From NCBI GenBank assembly GCA_017449525.1, contig JAFTFL010000006.1, positions 62,001 through 126,000 of the forward strand: 64,000 nt of DNA. Reading direction: 5' to 3'. Of this stretch, positions 45,998-55,115 are shown one piece after another; within the stretch, counting starts at the first letter, position 1, and every line of letters begins with the position of its first letter. A program made the translations under genes and the position numbers. The notes under the pieces were generated by a model. The model was not told the origin of the DNA. It saw only the letters and a list, made by a program, of their open reading frames with translations, and did not search any database. The stretch comes from Bacteroidales bacterium (GTDB lineage Bacteria > Bacteroidota > Bacteroidia > Bacteroidales > P3).

Positions 45998-48106
45998 ATG
46001 AACTTCGATTTAGTGTCCGAATTCAGCCCCACTGGTGACCAACCACAAGCCATAGAGCAACTTGTGGCAGGCCTGCAGCAGGGCACAAAAGCCCAGGTGC
46101 TACTGGGTGTAACTGGCAGCGGCAAGACATTCACCGTGGCCAACGTCATTGCACGCGTCAACAGACCGACCCTGGTGCTGAGCCACAACAAGACGTTGGC
46201 CGCTCAACTGTACGGCGAATTCAAACAATTCTTTCCGCACAATGCGGTGGAGTACTTCGTCTCCTACTACGATTACTATCAGCCTGAGGCCTACATTCCA
46301 GCCACCAACACCTACATCGAGAAGGACCTGGCCATCAACGACGACCTGGACCGGCTGCGGCTGCGTGCTGCCTCGGCACTGCTGTCCGGCCGACGCGACG
46401 TAGTGGTCGTAAGCTCGGTGTCGTGCATCTACGGCATCGGCAACCCCGAAGAGTTCGCCAAAGGCACCATCCACCTGCGCGTAGGCGAGCGCATGCAGCG
46501 CGACCTGCTGCTTTCGCGCCTGCTCGATGCCCAGTATGTGCGCAACGAGATTGAATTCGTTAACGGACGCTTCCGCATCAAAGGCGACACGGTCGATGTC
46601 TACCCGTCGTTCAGCGACTTCTGCTATCGCATTGCGTTTTGGGACGACGAGATAGAGCGTATAGAGAGTTTTGACCCGGTGGCAGGCACCACTATCGAAC
46701 GGCTTAGCGAGGCCACCCTTTATCCTGCCAGCAACTTTCTCACCTCCAAAGACCGTATGGCCGAAGCGCTGCTCAGTATTCAGCACGACATGTACGAGCG
46801 CCGCGACCAACTCTACGAGGAGGGCAAGCGTCTTGAAGCCAAGCGGCTGGAGGAGCGCGTGAACTACGATGTAGAAATGATACAGGAGTTAGGCTATTGC
46901 AGTGGCATTGAGAACTACTCGCGCTACTTCGACGGACGCGAACCAGGTAGCCGCCCCTTCTGCTTGATAGACTACTTTCCCGACGACTTCCTGCTGGTGA
47001 TAGATGAAAGTCATGTAACCGTTCCCCAGATACACGCCATGTACGGTGGCGACCGCAGCCGCAAAACCGCCCTGGTAGACTACGGATTCCGCCTACCCAG
47101 CGCACTCGACAACCGACCGCTCAAGTACGACGAGTTCTACCAACTGACCGACCAGACCATCTATATAAGTGCCACGCCAGCCGACTACGAGTTGGCCGAA
47201 GCTGAAGGAGTGGTTGTGGAGCAGGTCATCCGCCCCACTGGGCTGCTCGACCCACTGGTGGAGGTGCGCCCCGCCACGTCGCAGGTGGACGACCTGCTGA
47301 ACGAGATAGAGAACACTGTTGACAAGGGAGAGCGCGTCCTTGTAACAACGCTCACCAAACGCATGGCCGAGGAGCTCACGGGCTATCTGCTTGGACTCGG
47401 CATCAAAACGGCCTATATCCACTCGGACGTCGACACAATGGAACGTGTCGAAATAATCCGCGACCTCCGCATGGGCGTCTACAACGTCTTGGTCGGGGTA
47501 AACCTGCTGCGCGAGGGGTTGGACATCCCTGAAGTATCACTGGTGGCCATCATGGATGCCGACAAGGAGGGTTTCCTACGCAGCGACCGGGCTCTCATCC
47601 AAACCATTGGGCGTGCTGCGCGCAATGTGCACAGCCGCGCCATTCTCTACGGGGACTCTATCACCGCCAGCATGCAGCGTGCCATAGATGAGAACAACCG
47701 CCACCGCGACAAACAAATACGCTATAATATGGAGCACGGTATTGTGCCCCGTCAGATAGTGAAGAGCACCAGCGCCATTCTGGGGCAGACCTCGGTCATA
47801 GAGCGCGCGGCCGAAGAGCACGAGGCCTCACCGTCGGCCGCCGCCAAGCGTGCTGAGCCCAAACCATACGACTTCGCCCCCTCTGACCTGCGCACCACAA
47901 GTGCCGAGGAGCAGGCGTCGGTCTATGGCACCACTACCGAACCCCACTTGGACCAACGCACCAAGGCGCAACTGCGCAAAGACATCCAAGCAGCACAGCG
48001 CAAAATGCAGCAAGCAGCCAAGCAGATGGACTTCATGCTGGCTGCCAAACTGCGCGACGAGATTAATGCCATGCAGAAAGCCTTGCCCGATGCCCGTGGC
48101 AACTAA
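45998..48106 (+). CDS. uvrB: Excinuclease ABC subunit B
   Basis: A 702-residue damage-recognition helicase of nucleotide excision repair. I chose the ATG at 45998 ([19 protein letters not shown]), preceded by a promoter; the longer ORF has no family similarity. Motifs: Walker [10 protein letters not shown], the beta-hairpin region [21 protein letters not shown], and helicase motifs [13 protein letters not shown] and [10 protein letters not shown]. The C-terminal UVR domain ([33 protein letters not shown]) that contacts UvrC is present. Confidence 0.97.
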   Translation: MNFDLVSEFSPTGDQPQAIEQLVAGLQQGTKAQVLLGVTGSGKTFTVANVIARVNRPTLVLSHNKTLAAQLYGEFKQFFPHNAVEYFVSYYDYYQPEAYIPATNTYIEKDLAINDDLDRLRLRAASALLSGRRDVVVVSSVSCIYGIGNPEEFAKGTIHLRVGERMQRDLLLSRLLDAQYVRNEIEFVNGRFRIKGDTVDVYPSFSDFCYRIAFWDDEIERIESFDPVAGTTIERLSEATLYPASNFLTSKDRMAEALLSIQHDMYERRDQLYEEGKRLEAKRLEERVNYDVEMIQELGYCSGIENYSRYFDGREPGSRPFCLIDYFPDDFLLVIDESHVTVPQIHAMYGGDRSRKTALVDYGFRLPSALDNRPLKYDEFYQLTDQTIYISATPADYELAEAEGVVVEQVIRPTGLLDPLVEVRPATSQVDDLLNEIENTVDKGERVLVTTLTKRMAEELTGYLLGLGIKTAYIHSDVDTMERVEIIRDLRMGVYNVLVGVNLLREGLDIPEVSLVAIMDADKEGFLRSDRALIQTIGRAARNVHSRAILYGDSITASMQRAIDENNRHRDKQIRYNMEHGIVPRQIVKSTSAILGQTSVIERAAEEHEASPSAAAKRAEPKPYDFAPSDLRTTSAEEQASVYGTTTEPHLDQRTKAQLRKDIQAAQRKMQQAAKQMDFMLAAKLRDEINAMQKALPDARGN

Positions 48107-49280
48107 GCACAACCGACTACGGACATTCCTCGGGGCTCTCCGCAACCAGATGGCACCCACCGAATGCCCACGGCAGAAACTCCGTGGGCTGATACGTCCA
48201 CCTCATCCGCTGCAACACAGCCTAAAGTCAACACAACTACTCCGCACAGTGCTGCTGACCACCGCATTGTGCACCTCAGCCCTACTGCCTGCGCAGCACA
48301 CGGCGCCCCTGCGCATCGCTTTCTGGAACGTAGAAAATCTGTTCGATGCCATAGACGACAGCACCACAGCCGACGACGAGTTCACCCCTCGGGGAACGAG
48401 GCGATGGACCACGCGCCGATTCGAAAAGAAGTGCAACGACGTAGCCAAAGTCCTGATTGCCATTGGCGGCGACCGTCTCAGTGCGACAGATCAACTGCTG
48501 CATGCCGCGCCTCCTGCCATAGTGGGGTTGGCAGAAGTGGAGAACGGCGTAGTGCTACGCAGACTGTGCAGAGCGACGCCCCTGCGCGCCTACGGCTACC
48601 GATATATTCACTACGACTCGCCCGATCCACGTGGCATTGATGTGGCCTTGCTGTATCGCCCCGCACTATTCACTCCGCTGCATGCACGCGCCATAGCCGT
48701 GGTGGACGACTCGGCCAGACGCATACACACGCGAGACATTCTCTACACCCGCGGCACCACTGCTGCAGGAGACACCCTGCAACTATTCGTCGTGCATCTG
48801 CCTTCGAAACTGGGCGGTGCCGAGGGGCAACGAAGGCGAAACATAGCCGCACACTTGCTCTACCAATCGATGATGCAAGCGGCCGACAGTTTTCCCAGAG
48901 CGCCCATAGTGGCCATGGGCGACTTCAACAGCACTCCCGATGAAGCGCCTTTGCGCAAGGCTCTTCACTTGGCGGACTGCAGCCGCAGGGATTATAGCAC
49001 ACGGTTCGTCAGCCTAATGGCTTGCGCCGAAGAGCACACAGGAAGCTATAAGTACCACGGTGCATGGCAATATATTGACCAGTTCATCGTCTCCTCTTGG
49101 CTACGACAAGACATTTCGCCCATCGGCCTCGGAGCAGCACATGTATATCGAGGCGAGGCCTGCCTTACCGACGACCCTCGATACATGGGGCAGAAGCCTT
49201 TCCGCACTTATTCTGGATGGCACTACCAGGGCGGCATCAGCGACCATCTTCCTATCTACGTCGACCTGTATCACTACTGA
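48090..49280 (+). CDS. Secreted endonuclease/exonuclease/phosphatase family protein
   Basis: An EEP-fold hydrolase, about 396 residues if it begins at 48090. The fold begins [15 protein letters not shown] and carries VGLAEVENG (catalytic Glu), [10 protein letters not shown] and the final SDHLPIY (catalytic His). A hydrophobic stretch ending LLPAQ near residue 70 from 48090 looks like a signal peptide, so a later start (ATG 48150 or GTG near 48249) is more plausible biologically. The ORF overlaps the 3' end of uvrB by 17 bp at 48090. Substrate unknown. Confidence 0.8.
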   Translation: MPVATKHNRLRTFLGALRNQMAPTECPRQKLRGLIRPPHPLQHSLKSTQLLRTVLLTTALCTSALLPAQHTAPLRIAFWNVENLFDAIDDSTTADDEFTPRGTRRWTTRRFEKKCNDVAKVLIAIGGDRLSATDQLLHAAPPAIVGLAEVENGVVLRRLCRATPLRAYGYRYIHYDSPDPRGIDVALLYRPALFTPLHARAIAVVDDSARRIHTRDILYTRGTTAAGDTLQLFVVHLPSKLGGAEGQRRRNIAAHLLYQSMMQAADSFPRAPIVAMGDFNSTPDEAPLRKALHLADCSRRDYSTRFVSLMACAEEHTGSYKYHGAWQYIDQFIVSSWLRQDISPIGLGAAHVYRGEACLTDDPRYMGQKPFRTYSGWHYQGGISDHLPIYVDLYHY

Positions 49281-49304
49281 ACCACCCCCGACAGCAAAAC
49301 AAGA

Positions 49305-49345
49305 AGCCGACAACGGTCGGGCTACTGCCCTACCCGTTGTCGGCT
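49305..49345. terminator. Hairpin between converging genes
   Basis: AGCCGACAACGG pairs with the complementary CCGTTGTCGGCT around a 17-base loop, serving the nuclease gene and the CHU_C gene from opposite sides. Confidence 0.75.
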
Positions 49346-49380
49346 ACAACTGGCTCGATGGCTCAAGGCCACTAAGGGGA

Positions 49381-50247
49381 TTACTTCACGAGCGTAATGA
49401 CACCTTTGGCGGAATGCTGCGCCTTGTCCACATCAGTGTACTTGATGATGTACACGTACGTACCCACGGGGAGCTCTGAACCTTTGAACGTTCCGTCCCA
49501 GCCCTCGTTGATATTCTTCGTATGGAAGACTTGGCTGCCTCGCCGCGAATAGATGTACATCTCGAACGACTCAATCTTCTCTGGCGAAGCAGGCACCACC
49601 TTGAACTCGCGCACCTTCTCATTGTCATCATTAGGAGCTATGGCATTAGGAATCCACAGCAGCATATCGCCCGATGTGGACTCGGAAGCCTTAGTATGAA
49701 CAACAGACTTGGCACGTGCCGTATCGGTCGGCACACTGAGGGGCAGGGGTTCCACGTCGGCTACTGTAGGCGCATCCTGCACATCTGCAAGCGGCGTGGG
49801 TATAGGCTGCGGCGGCTGATTAGACACCTCTGCCTCATGATCCGTCTTTGCACCCATCACCTCATTGACGGCAGCCTGACGAGTTTCCCCTTGCGACTGT
49901 GGCAATGCCGACTGCAACGACTGCTCCTCGGTGTACAGGATGCGCTCGGCAGGCTCTTTCGCAACCTGCGCCACAGCCTTTCCCTCTGTAGGGCTCATAG
50001 CCACCACCTCTGCAGAAGCGACTGTCGATACCACAGCCAATTCGGTTTCACTCTGCGGCAGTGCCAGTGTAGAGTCCTCACGAGGGCCTGCCGCCAACGC
50101 TACCACGCCGACCACCGCCAACGTGGCCACGGCTGCCACTCCCGGCCAAAGCGGACGCTTGTGCAGTCCCAGACTCTTGCTCAACTTGTTCCACACAGTG
50201 GCATCGGGTTGTTGCTCATACTGGTCAAATCTTTCCTTCAGTTCCAT
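49381..50247 (-). CDS. Membrane protein with CHU_C/T9SS type B-like C-terminal domain, sigma-factor partner
   Basis: A 288-residue protein. Residues 1-33 are cytoplasmic-type (ERFDQYEQQPDATVWNKLSK), 34-53 form one membrane helix, 54-195 are low-complexity and Pro/Ala/Val-rich, and 196-288 form a domain of the gliding-motility C-terminal type (LLWIPNAIAPNDDNE, FEMYIYSRRGSQVFHT, WDGTFKGSELPVGTYVYII). Directly upstream (54 bp) is an ECF sigma factor, so the short cytoplasmic part may act as an anti-sigma segment and the periplasmic part as a sensor. This is inferred from layout. Confidence 0.8.
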   Translation of the reverse strand: MELKERFDQYEQQPDATVWNKLSKSLGLHKRPLWPGVAAVATLAVVGVVALAAGPREDSTLALPQSETELAVVSTVASAEVVAMSPTEGKAVAQVAKEPAERILYTEEQSLQSALPQSQGETRQAAVNEVMGAKTDHEAEVSNQPPQPIPTPLADVQDAPTVADVEPLPLSVPTDTARAKSVVHTKASESTSGDMLLWIPNAIAPNDDNEKVREFKVVPASPEKIESFEMYIYSRRGSQVFHTKNINEGWDGTFKGSELPVGTYVYIIKYTDVDKAQHSAKGVITLVK

Positions 50248-50301
50248 ATTATGTCTTGTTTTTATTCTGTGATATACCTGTGTAAATATATGTCTCTTCT
50301 G

Positions 50302-50844
50302 CTATTTTCGTTTCGTTCCTCCATAGATTGGTCGCAACTGGTCAACAAGATGTTTCTTGGCATGCGTCAGAATTGGGCGGACGCTCTGCGGCTGCACCCC
50401 CAGCTGCACTGCGATTTCGGCATACTCATAGCCCTCTATCTCCCTTAAGTTGAACACCAGCCGCTCTCGTGGCGGAAGGGATTGGATGGCATGCAGTATT
50501 TCATCGAGGCTGAAGTTGTCGAAATCCACCGATGGCTCACAGCACCCCTCGGTGCACTCGTCGAGCGGGTCCATGTCGTGAATGGTACGCAACGTAGTGA
50601 TGGCCGTGCGCACCATGATGGTGCGTATCCATGAGCCTAAGGCTTCTGAAGACTGCAACTTATCTAAGGAAGAGAAGACCTTCAAGAACCCGTCGTGCAG
50701 GACATCTTGTGCCTCGGCCTTGGATCGAGCATAACGCATACAGATGCCCAACATCATTGGAGCGTAGCGATTGTAGAGCTCAGCACAAGCCTTCTCATCT
50801 CGCTTCACACATGCTTCGACCAATGTTTTCTCGTCAGTCCTCAT
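50302..50844 (-). CDS. ECF-type RNA polymerase sigma factor
   Basis: A 180-residue sigma-70 family factor of the extracytoplasmic-function class. Region 2 is CAELYNRYAPMMLGICMRYARSKAEAQDVLHDGFLKVF and region 4 is ILHAIQSLPPRERLVFNLREIEGYEYAEIAVQLGVQPQSVRPILTHAKKHL. It is similar in type to SigP of Porphyromonas, which controls type IX secretion genes, but sequence alone cannot assign that role. It is followed by the membrane protein with a CHU_C domain. Confidence 0.92.
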   Translation of the reverse strand: MRTDEKTLVEACVKRDEKACAELYNRYAPMMLGICMRYARSKAEAQDVLHDGFLKVFSSLDKLQSSEALGSWIRTIMVRTAITTLRTIHDMDPLDECTEGCCEPSVDFDNFSLDEILHAIQSLPPRERLVFNLREIEGYEYAEIAVQLGVQPQSVRPILTHAKKHLVDQLRPIYGGTKRK

Positions 50845-50891
50845 TCATAGTCATAGACTACATAGCCTCAACATGTGTTGCAGGCTTAACA

Positions 50892-51557
50892 CTATTTAAC
50901 TGCAAGTACGTGTACTCCGTCGGTACCTACGGCAAACTGCACATCGAACCGTCCGAACTGCATGCCGTACACACGGCTTGCATCAGCATGGTATTGCGGG
51001 CGGGGGTCTTGAGCCAACAGGTCGCACAACACCTGCCACTGCTCGTCATCAAAACAATTCCTGACCTCAGGAGCTACATGTACGGGCAATAGGTGCTCCG
51101 ATGCCACAGGTGCAAAACCGCTGCGTGCATCGACATGTGCATCAGAATAAGGCAAATAAGGCTTGATGTCGACAATCGGTGTTCCGTCCATCATGTCCAC
51201 TCCAGCCACGTGAAGCAGTGGTCCTTGCGCAGAATGCCACTCTACAGAAAGAAGACGAACCGACGAAAGACCGATGGCATTGGGTCGATAGGGAGAGCGA
51301 GTAGCGAACACCCCCATCCGCGCATTGCCCCCCAATCGCGGTGGGCGGACGGTCGGCGACCATTCGCCATGCTTGTTGGCTGAGAAGAGCCACAGCACCC
51401 ACAGATAGTCAAACTGGTCTATACCCCTCAAGGCCTCTGCTACTCGATATTCAGGCTGGAAGACGATGGTGCCTTCGAGTCCTTGCACCACGTTGCTCTG
51501 CCGAGGCAGTCCAAATTTAGAGGGAAACGGTGTATGGATATGAGCGATAGGGGTCAT
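50892..51557 (-). CDS. trmO: tRNA (t6A37) N6-methyltransferase TrmO
   Basis: A 221-residue protein of the TsaA/YaeB family, which methylates threonylcarbamoyladenosine at position 37 of tRNA-Thr. The core ARMGVFATRSPYRPNAIGLSSVRLL and the HVAGVDMMDGTPIVDIKPYLPY segment are highly characteristic. I chose the ATG at 51557 (MTPIAHIHTPF), inside the upstream PAP2 gene's 3' end (41-bp overlap), because the longer ORF lacks family similarity. It is the last gene of a comB-PAP2-trmO unit. Confidence 0.92.
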   Translation of the reverse strand: MTPIAHIHTPFPSKFGLPRQSNVVQGLEGTIVFQPEYRVAEALRGIDQFDYLWVLWLFSANKHGEWSPTVRPPRLGGNARMGVFATRSPYRPNAIGLSSVRLLSVEWHSAQGPLLHVAGVDMMDGTPIVDIKPYLPYSDAHVDARSGFAPVASEHLLPVHVAPEVRNCFDDEQWQVLCDLLAQDPRPQYHADASRVYGMQFGRFDVQFAVGTDGVHVLAVK

Positions 51558-52248
51558 GATGTGCAATTTTCGAACCGAAAACCGTACCAGGTTTGAACAC
51601 GCGGTCGGCAAACCAATAGGCAAAATGTGCGGAAAGAATGCCCACACCCGCACCAGCAAGTACATCGCCTATCCAGTGTCGGTTGTTATAGATGCGTAGC
51701 ATACCTGTTGCGGCAGCCACAGCGTAACCACCCACTCCTATCCAGCGAGAGACATCTCTGTACTCCAGCCTGAGGAGTTCCGCACCAGTGAATGCGGTGG
51801 CGGTGTGCCCGGACATAAAAGAATTCGAACTACGCTCATCGGGACGACGCACATGGGATATAGTTTTCACGCTGAGGGTAACGGTGGCCATAGATAGATA
51901 GGCAATAGAGCCACGTGCCGCGAATGCAGGAAATGTATGTTGACCTTCCACACCACATACGCTCAAGGCCAGAGCGGCTGCCACTGGTACATATTGCAGC
52001 ACATTATCGACCTTCATACGCCTTCCTGCCATAAAACTCTCGTTGCGCCACCGTTGCACATTGCTTCTCATTCTCGTATTCAGGCTATCCATTGTCGGGG
52101 TAAAGGTAGCCAAAACGCCGAGACCAATACACACCGATGGTGCTACCACGTGGCGCACTTCCCACTTGTGCAAAATAACCTCTTGAGCACCCAACCGATG
52201 CCCAATCGCAACACTCAGTAACAACAGTGGCAACAGAAAACGTATCAT
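51517..52248 (-). CDS. PAP2-family membrane phosphatase
   Basis: A 243-residue phosphatase of the type 2 phosphatidic acid phosphatase family. The start at 52248 gives a signal peptide (IRFLLPLLLLSVAIGHRLGAQ), and its ATGA overlaps the comB stop. Active-site motifs are KTISHVRRP, SGHTATAF and RIYNNRHWIGD, which together form the phosphate site facing the periplasm. It may dephosphorylate lipid phosphates; the substrate is unknown. Confidence 0.9.
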   Translation of the reverse strand: MIRFLLPLLLLSVAIGHRLGAQEVILHKWEVRHVVAPSVCIGLGVLATFTPTMDSLNTRMRSNVQRWRNESFMAGRRMKVDNVLQYVPVAAALALSVCGVEGQHTFPAFAARGSIAYLSMATVTLSVKTISHVRRPDERSSNSFMSGHTATAFTGAELLRLEYRDVSRWIGVGGYAVAAATGMLRIYNNRHWIGDVLAGAGVGILSAHFAYWFADRVFKPGTVFGSKIAHHDPYRSYPYTVSL

Positions 52249-52970
52249 GATAGTCGTAAGGTTCGGATAGCGCCGTCCATCATGGGCACCACATTGCAAG
52301 TGTTGAGTTGCAAAGCCAGACGGACATCGCAATCGTAATTTAAACGCTGCAAGCGTTTAACATGAGTAGCCTTACTACAATACCCGTAGAGGTCAGCCTT
52401 TGCCAACCTCCACAAAGCGACAGCCATCGCAGCTGCGTCATTCACCATCTCCATGGATGAAGATATTGACACCGCACTGAGCCGCTCTACCAAGGCACCT
52501 GCAAACAAGGTATCCTCCAAGCAAGGTTCGCCTTTCCAACCTGAGCAGAGCACCACCACATCCCGACCTTCGGCCGTTAGCCTCTGGGCCAAAGAGTCCA
52601 AATTTGCAAAAGCACCGACATAGAGCCGTTCAGCCTCATGACCCAGCAAGATGGCCACCGTTCCGTTGGTCGTTGAAAACGCCAACTTCTGACCTTGTAA
52701 TTGAAGTTTGAGATACTCGGTGGGCGAGTTACCCAACGAGGCATATGGCAGTTTTTTCCCTTCGCGCTCGGCTGCCACGGTGTAGCCAAGAGCCCGATAT
52801 GTCGCTAAATCATCGACCGAATTCAGTGGGAGAACCTCTTCTGCACCCGACTGAAAGGCGGCGCATATCGCTGTCGTGGCACGCAACACATCCACGGCCA
52901 CCGTGGTGTGATGCTCTTGCAGAATCCTTCCTTTATAGAGCAGCGGACTCAGTATTACCTCTGTCTTCAT
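52245..52970 (-). CDS. comB: ComB-family 2-phosphosulfolactate phosphatase
   Basis: A 241-residue protein of the ComB family, whose archaeal member removes phosphate from 2-phosphosulfolactate in coenzyme M synthesis. VAVDVLRATTAICAAFQSGA, NSPTEY, TTNGTVAIL and VLCSGWKGEPCLEDTLFAGALV are the family motifs. Bacteroidetes do not make coenzyme M as methanogens do, so the substrate here may be sulfolactate-related or different. It is coupled to a PAP2 phosphatase gene by a 4-bp overlap. Confidence 0.9.
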   Translation of the reverse strand: MKTEVILSPLLYKGRILQEHHTTVAVDVLRATTAICAAFQSGAEEVLPLNSVDDLATYRALGYTVAAEREGKKLPYASLGNSPTEYLKLQLQGQKLAFSTTNGTVAILLGHEAERLYVGAFANLDSLAQRLTAEGRDVVVLCSGWKGEPCLEDTLFAGALVERLSAVSISSSMEMVNDAAAMAVALWRLAKADLYGYCSKATHVKRLQRLNYDCDVRLALQLNTCNVVPMMDGAIRTLRLS

Positions 52971-53034
52971 GCCTTCCTATTCTACCCTTATTCGTGCCCA
53001 ATCGTACAGCACTTTATTCTATCCCCTTATAAAA

Positions 53035-53439
53035 CAAGAATGCGACATCCTGTAAGCCGGGTTCTGTCGTGCCTCGCGACACGCTCTATCATTAATCTAC
53101 GGCAGCCGTCACCGACTACCTCTATCGACCTACCCCCCAGCAACGGGCGAGTCAACCCTCTACTGCTGGTATATTTGGTCTTTCAACCCATAAGGTTTAC
53201 CACCGTTGGCATCACTGCCAAACGTCGTGAGCTCTTACCTCGCGTTTTCACCCTTACCTGCATGCTTACAGGCGGTATATTTTCTGTGGCACTCGCTGTG
53301 GCGCAGGCCTTGCCTCCTACGCCCCTTCCTGTTAGGAAGTACGGCGACTCTGTGTTGCCCGGACTTTCCTCCCGCAGTGGTTGTTGCTGCTGTAGAACAA
53401 GAAACCACTGCCGGCGATAGAGCGGATGCCGCATTCTTG
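53035..53439 (-). ncRNA. rnpB: RNase P RNA (bacterial class A type)
   Basis: About 405 nt encoding the catalytic RNA that trims the 5' ends of tRNA precursors. On the minus strand, GGAGGAAAGTCCGGGC (near 53358-53373) is the conserved 5' core, and AGAACCCGGCTTACAGG (near 53050-53066) is the conserved 3' core. The ends CAAGAATGCG...CATC and GATG...CGCATTCTTG pair to form P1 and set the boundaries. A -7 box lies just upstream. ORFs drawn across this region are not real. Confidence 0.95.
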
Positions 53440-53444
53440 GTTTG

Positions 53445-53452
53445 CAAAAGTA
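53445..53452 (-). promoter_or_regulatory. -7 promoter box of rnpB
   Basis: TACTTTTG followed by CAAA on the minus strand, ending 6 bp before the RNA 5' end inferred from P1 pairing. Confidence 0.75.
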
Positions 53453-53507
53453 CGATTTTTCTCGCCCATGAGCGCGAGCAGGACGTAATGTCCTCATAGG
53501 CACTTCC

Positions 53508-53532
53508 TGTACGGGCGTACAATACCCGTACA
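53508..53532. other. GTAC-containing hairpin upstream of rnpB
   Basis: TGTACGGG and CCCGTACA form a perfect 8-bp stem around CGTACAATA. It contains three GTAC tetramers at 8- and 11-bp spacing. It lies in the 354-bp stretch between pfkA and the rnpB promoter, which otherwise shows one AT-rich element and one GC-rich hairpin. Confidence 0.6.
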
Positions 53533-53628
53533 GAACAACCTCTGCAGGAGCTTTACGACACTTTTTCATTGACCATTCTTCCCCACTTTTGCCACCAACT
53601 TGGTCCTCGAATCACAGGTTTCGCTCCT

Positions 53629-53645
53629 ACACCTTATATATAATG
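53629..53645 (+). repeat. Dispersed AT-rich element between pfkA and rnpB
   Basis: ACACCTTATATATAATG, a variant of the element at 2516, 33385 and elsewhere. Confidence 0.45.
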
Positions 53646-53668
53646 TAACGGCAGCTTGTATAAAGCAG

Positions 53669-53704
53669 CGGCGGCACTCGGATATAGCTTTCCAAGTGCC
53701 GCCG
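53669..53704. terminator. Hairpin downstream of pfkA
   Basis: CGGCGGCACT and AGTGCCGCCG form a 10-bp stem. It lies about 100 bp after the pfkA stop and has only a weak T-tract, so termination is plausible but not certain. Confidence 0.55.
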
Positions 53705-53806
53705 TGTGCGTCGTGCTCTTCATTTTGCCGAGAGGACTGGCGCAAAAGAGCAAACGATCCTGCAAAATCGACAATCTAACTGTTCGTCAATCTGCAACAG
53801 ACCGCG

Positions 53807-55039
53807 TCAGTCCCAGCAGAGGATCCGACGGAAATCATACTCCTCGGGCTTGGACAAATAGTGCTGAGCCCGTTCATAATCCGCCGGGGTAATGTAGTCC
53901 ATAATGTCATTTATGTACGACTGAACCTTATTAGAATTGACGTTTACGAGTCTCGGCAGTATTTTACCCGTGGTCGGGTCCTGGATATCCTTTAAGTAGA
54001 GCGGTGCAAGGTTGCCCTGGTGGTCGATGTACACCATACAACCTGTACAACCCTCTTTGAAAAGTTTGTGAACACCCATACCCATCAGAGAGCAGTAGGT
54101 CAAATCAAATGCTATAGGAGTATGGCACCGTATCTCGTAGCCTATCTCCACCGGACGACTTTTCACTTCGAGGTGAAGTTCTTGAAGTTTGCGTTCCAAC
54201 ATGGTGTTGAAGATATGCGCCTTCGAAACCTTTCCGAGTTCAGGGTGTCCGTGTGCATCGTAACTGAAGTTGACTCCAGTCTTCTGCAGTTCTTCGGTAG
54301 TGAGGCTGTGAAACACGCCTTCCGAAATCATGGCAGCACCGTAGTTGATACCCATCAGTTTGCGTTTCACTATACTGGACACCACTAAGTTGATAATCTT
54401 GTCAAAGGTAATACCCGTGCGATTGAACATCTCGGGTATGATTACCATAGGGTAATGGCATGCTCCAGCAATGCCCAGTGCCAGGTGGCCTGCAGAGCGT
54501 CCCATCGCACTCACCACAAACCAGTTCTCGCTGGTCCGCGCATCCTCCATTACGGCCGTGCCGATGATACAGCCTTGCGACTTGGCCGAATTGTATCCAA
54601 ACGTAGGACTGCTGTTGGGCAAGGGCAAGTCGTTGTCTATCGTCTTCGGCACATGTATATTGGCTATAGGGTAGTGCTTACTCTCCAGGAACTTTGCAAT
54701 GCGATTGGCTGTAGAGGCGGTGTCGTCGCCTCCCACCGTTACGAGTAGCTTAATGTTGTTCTCGGTAAAGAGCGGCAGGTTGAAGCGTTTCTCGAAATCT
54801 TCATCAGTGGGTTTGAACCTACTCATCTTGAGAATTGAGCCTCCCTTGTTGAATATTTCGTCGGCAGTCAAGAAGTCCAATTCCTGCATGCGTGGGGTAT
54901 CGGTAAACAAGGCCGAGTATCCACCGTGCAGACCCAAAACACGGTAGCCATCACGCAGAAAGGTTTTTGCCACCGAGGCGATGACTGTATTCATTCCTGG
55001 CGCTGGGCCGCCACCCGTAAGAATTGCTATTGTGTCCAT
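53807..55039 (-). CDS. 6-phosphofructokinase, probably pyrophosphate-dependent
   Basis: A 410-residue phosphofructokinase that makes fructose 1,6-bisphosphate. VTVGGDDTAST and VPKTIDNDLP replace the GGDGS and PGTIDND of ATP-dependent E. coli PfkA; Asp in GGDD and Lys in PKTID are the residues that favour pyrophosphate. The glycine-rich start LTGGGPAPGMN and MGRSAGHLAL are conserved. The predicted enzyme is PPi-fructose-6-phosphate phosphotransferase, which works reversibly in glycolysis. Confidence 0.88.
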   Translation of the reverse strand: MDTIAILTGGGPAPGMNTVIASVAKTFLRDGYRVLGLHGGYSALFTDTPRMQELDFLTADEIFNKGGSILKMSRFKPTDEDFEKRFNLPLFTENNIKLLVTVGGDDTASTANRIAKFLESKHYPIANIHVPKTIDNDLPLPNSSPTFGYNSAKSQGCIIGTAVMEDARTSENWFVVSAMGRSAGHLALGIAGACHYPMVIIPEMFNRTGITFDKIINLVVSSIVKRKLMGINYGAAMISEGVFHSLTTEELQKTGVNFSYDAHGHPELGKVSKAHIFNTMLERKLQELHLEVKSRPVEIGYEIRCHTPIAFDLTYCSLMGMGVHKLFKEGCTGCMVYIDHQGNLAPLYLKDIQDPTTGKILPRLVNVNSNKVQSYINDIMDYITPADYERAQHYLSKPEEYDFRRILCWD

Positions 55040-55115
55040 GTTTGTGTTGTGTTTATTATTGTTTGATTAAAGACTCTTCTTTCTGTATGTCCTCACTTCT
55101 TACGCATAAGCCGCA

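Noticed and set aside
53183-53569. 128-codon ORF across the rnpB region
   Set aside because: It overlaps conserved RNase P RNA cores and P1 pairing on the same strand; it is not a protein gene.
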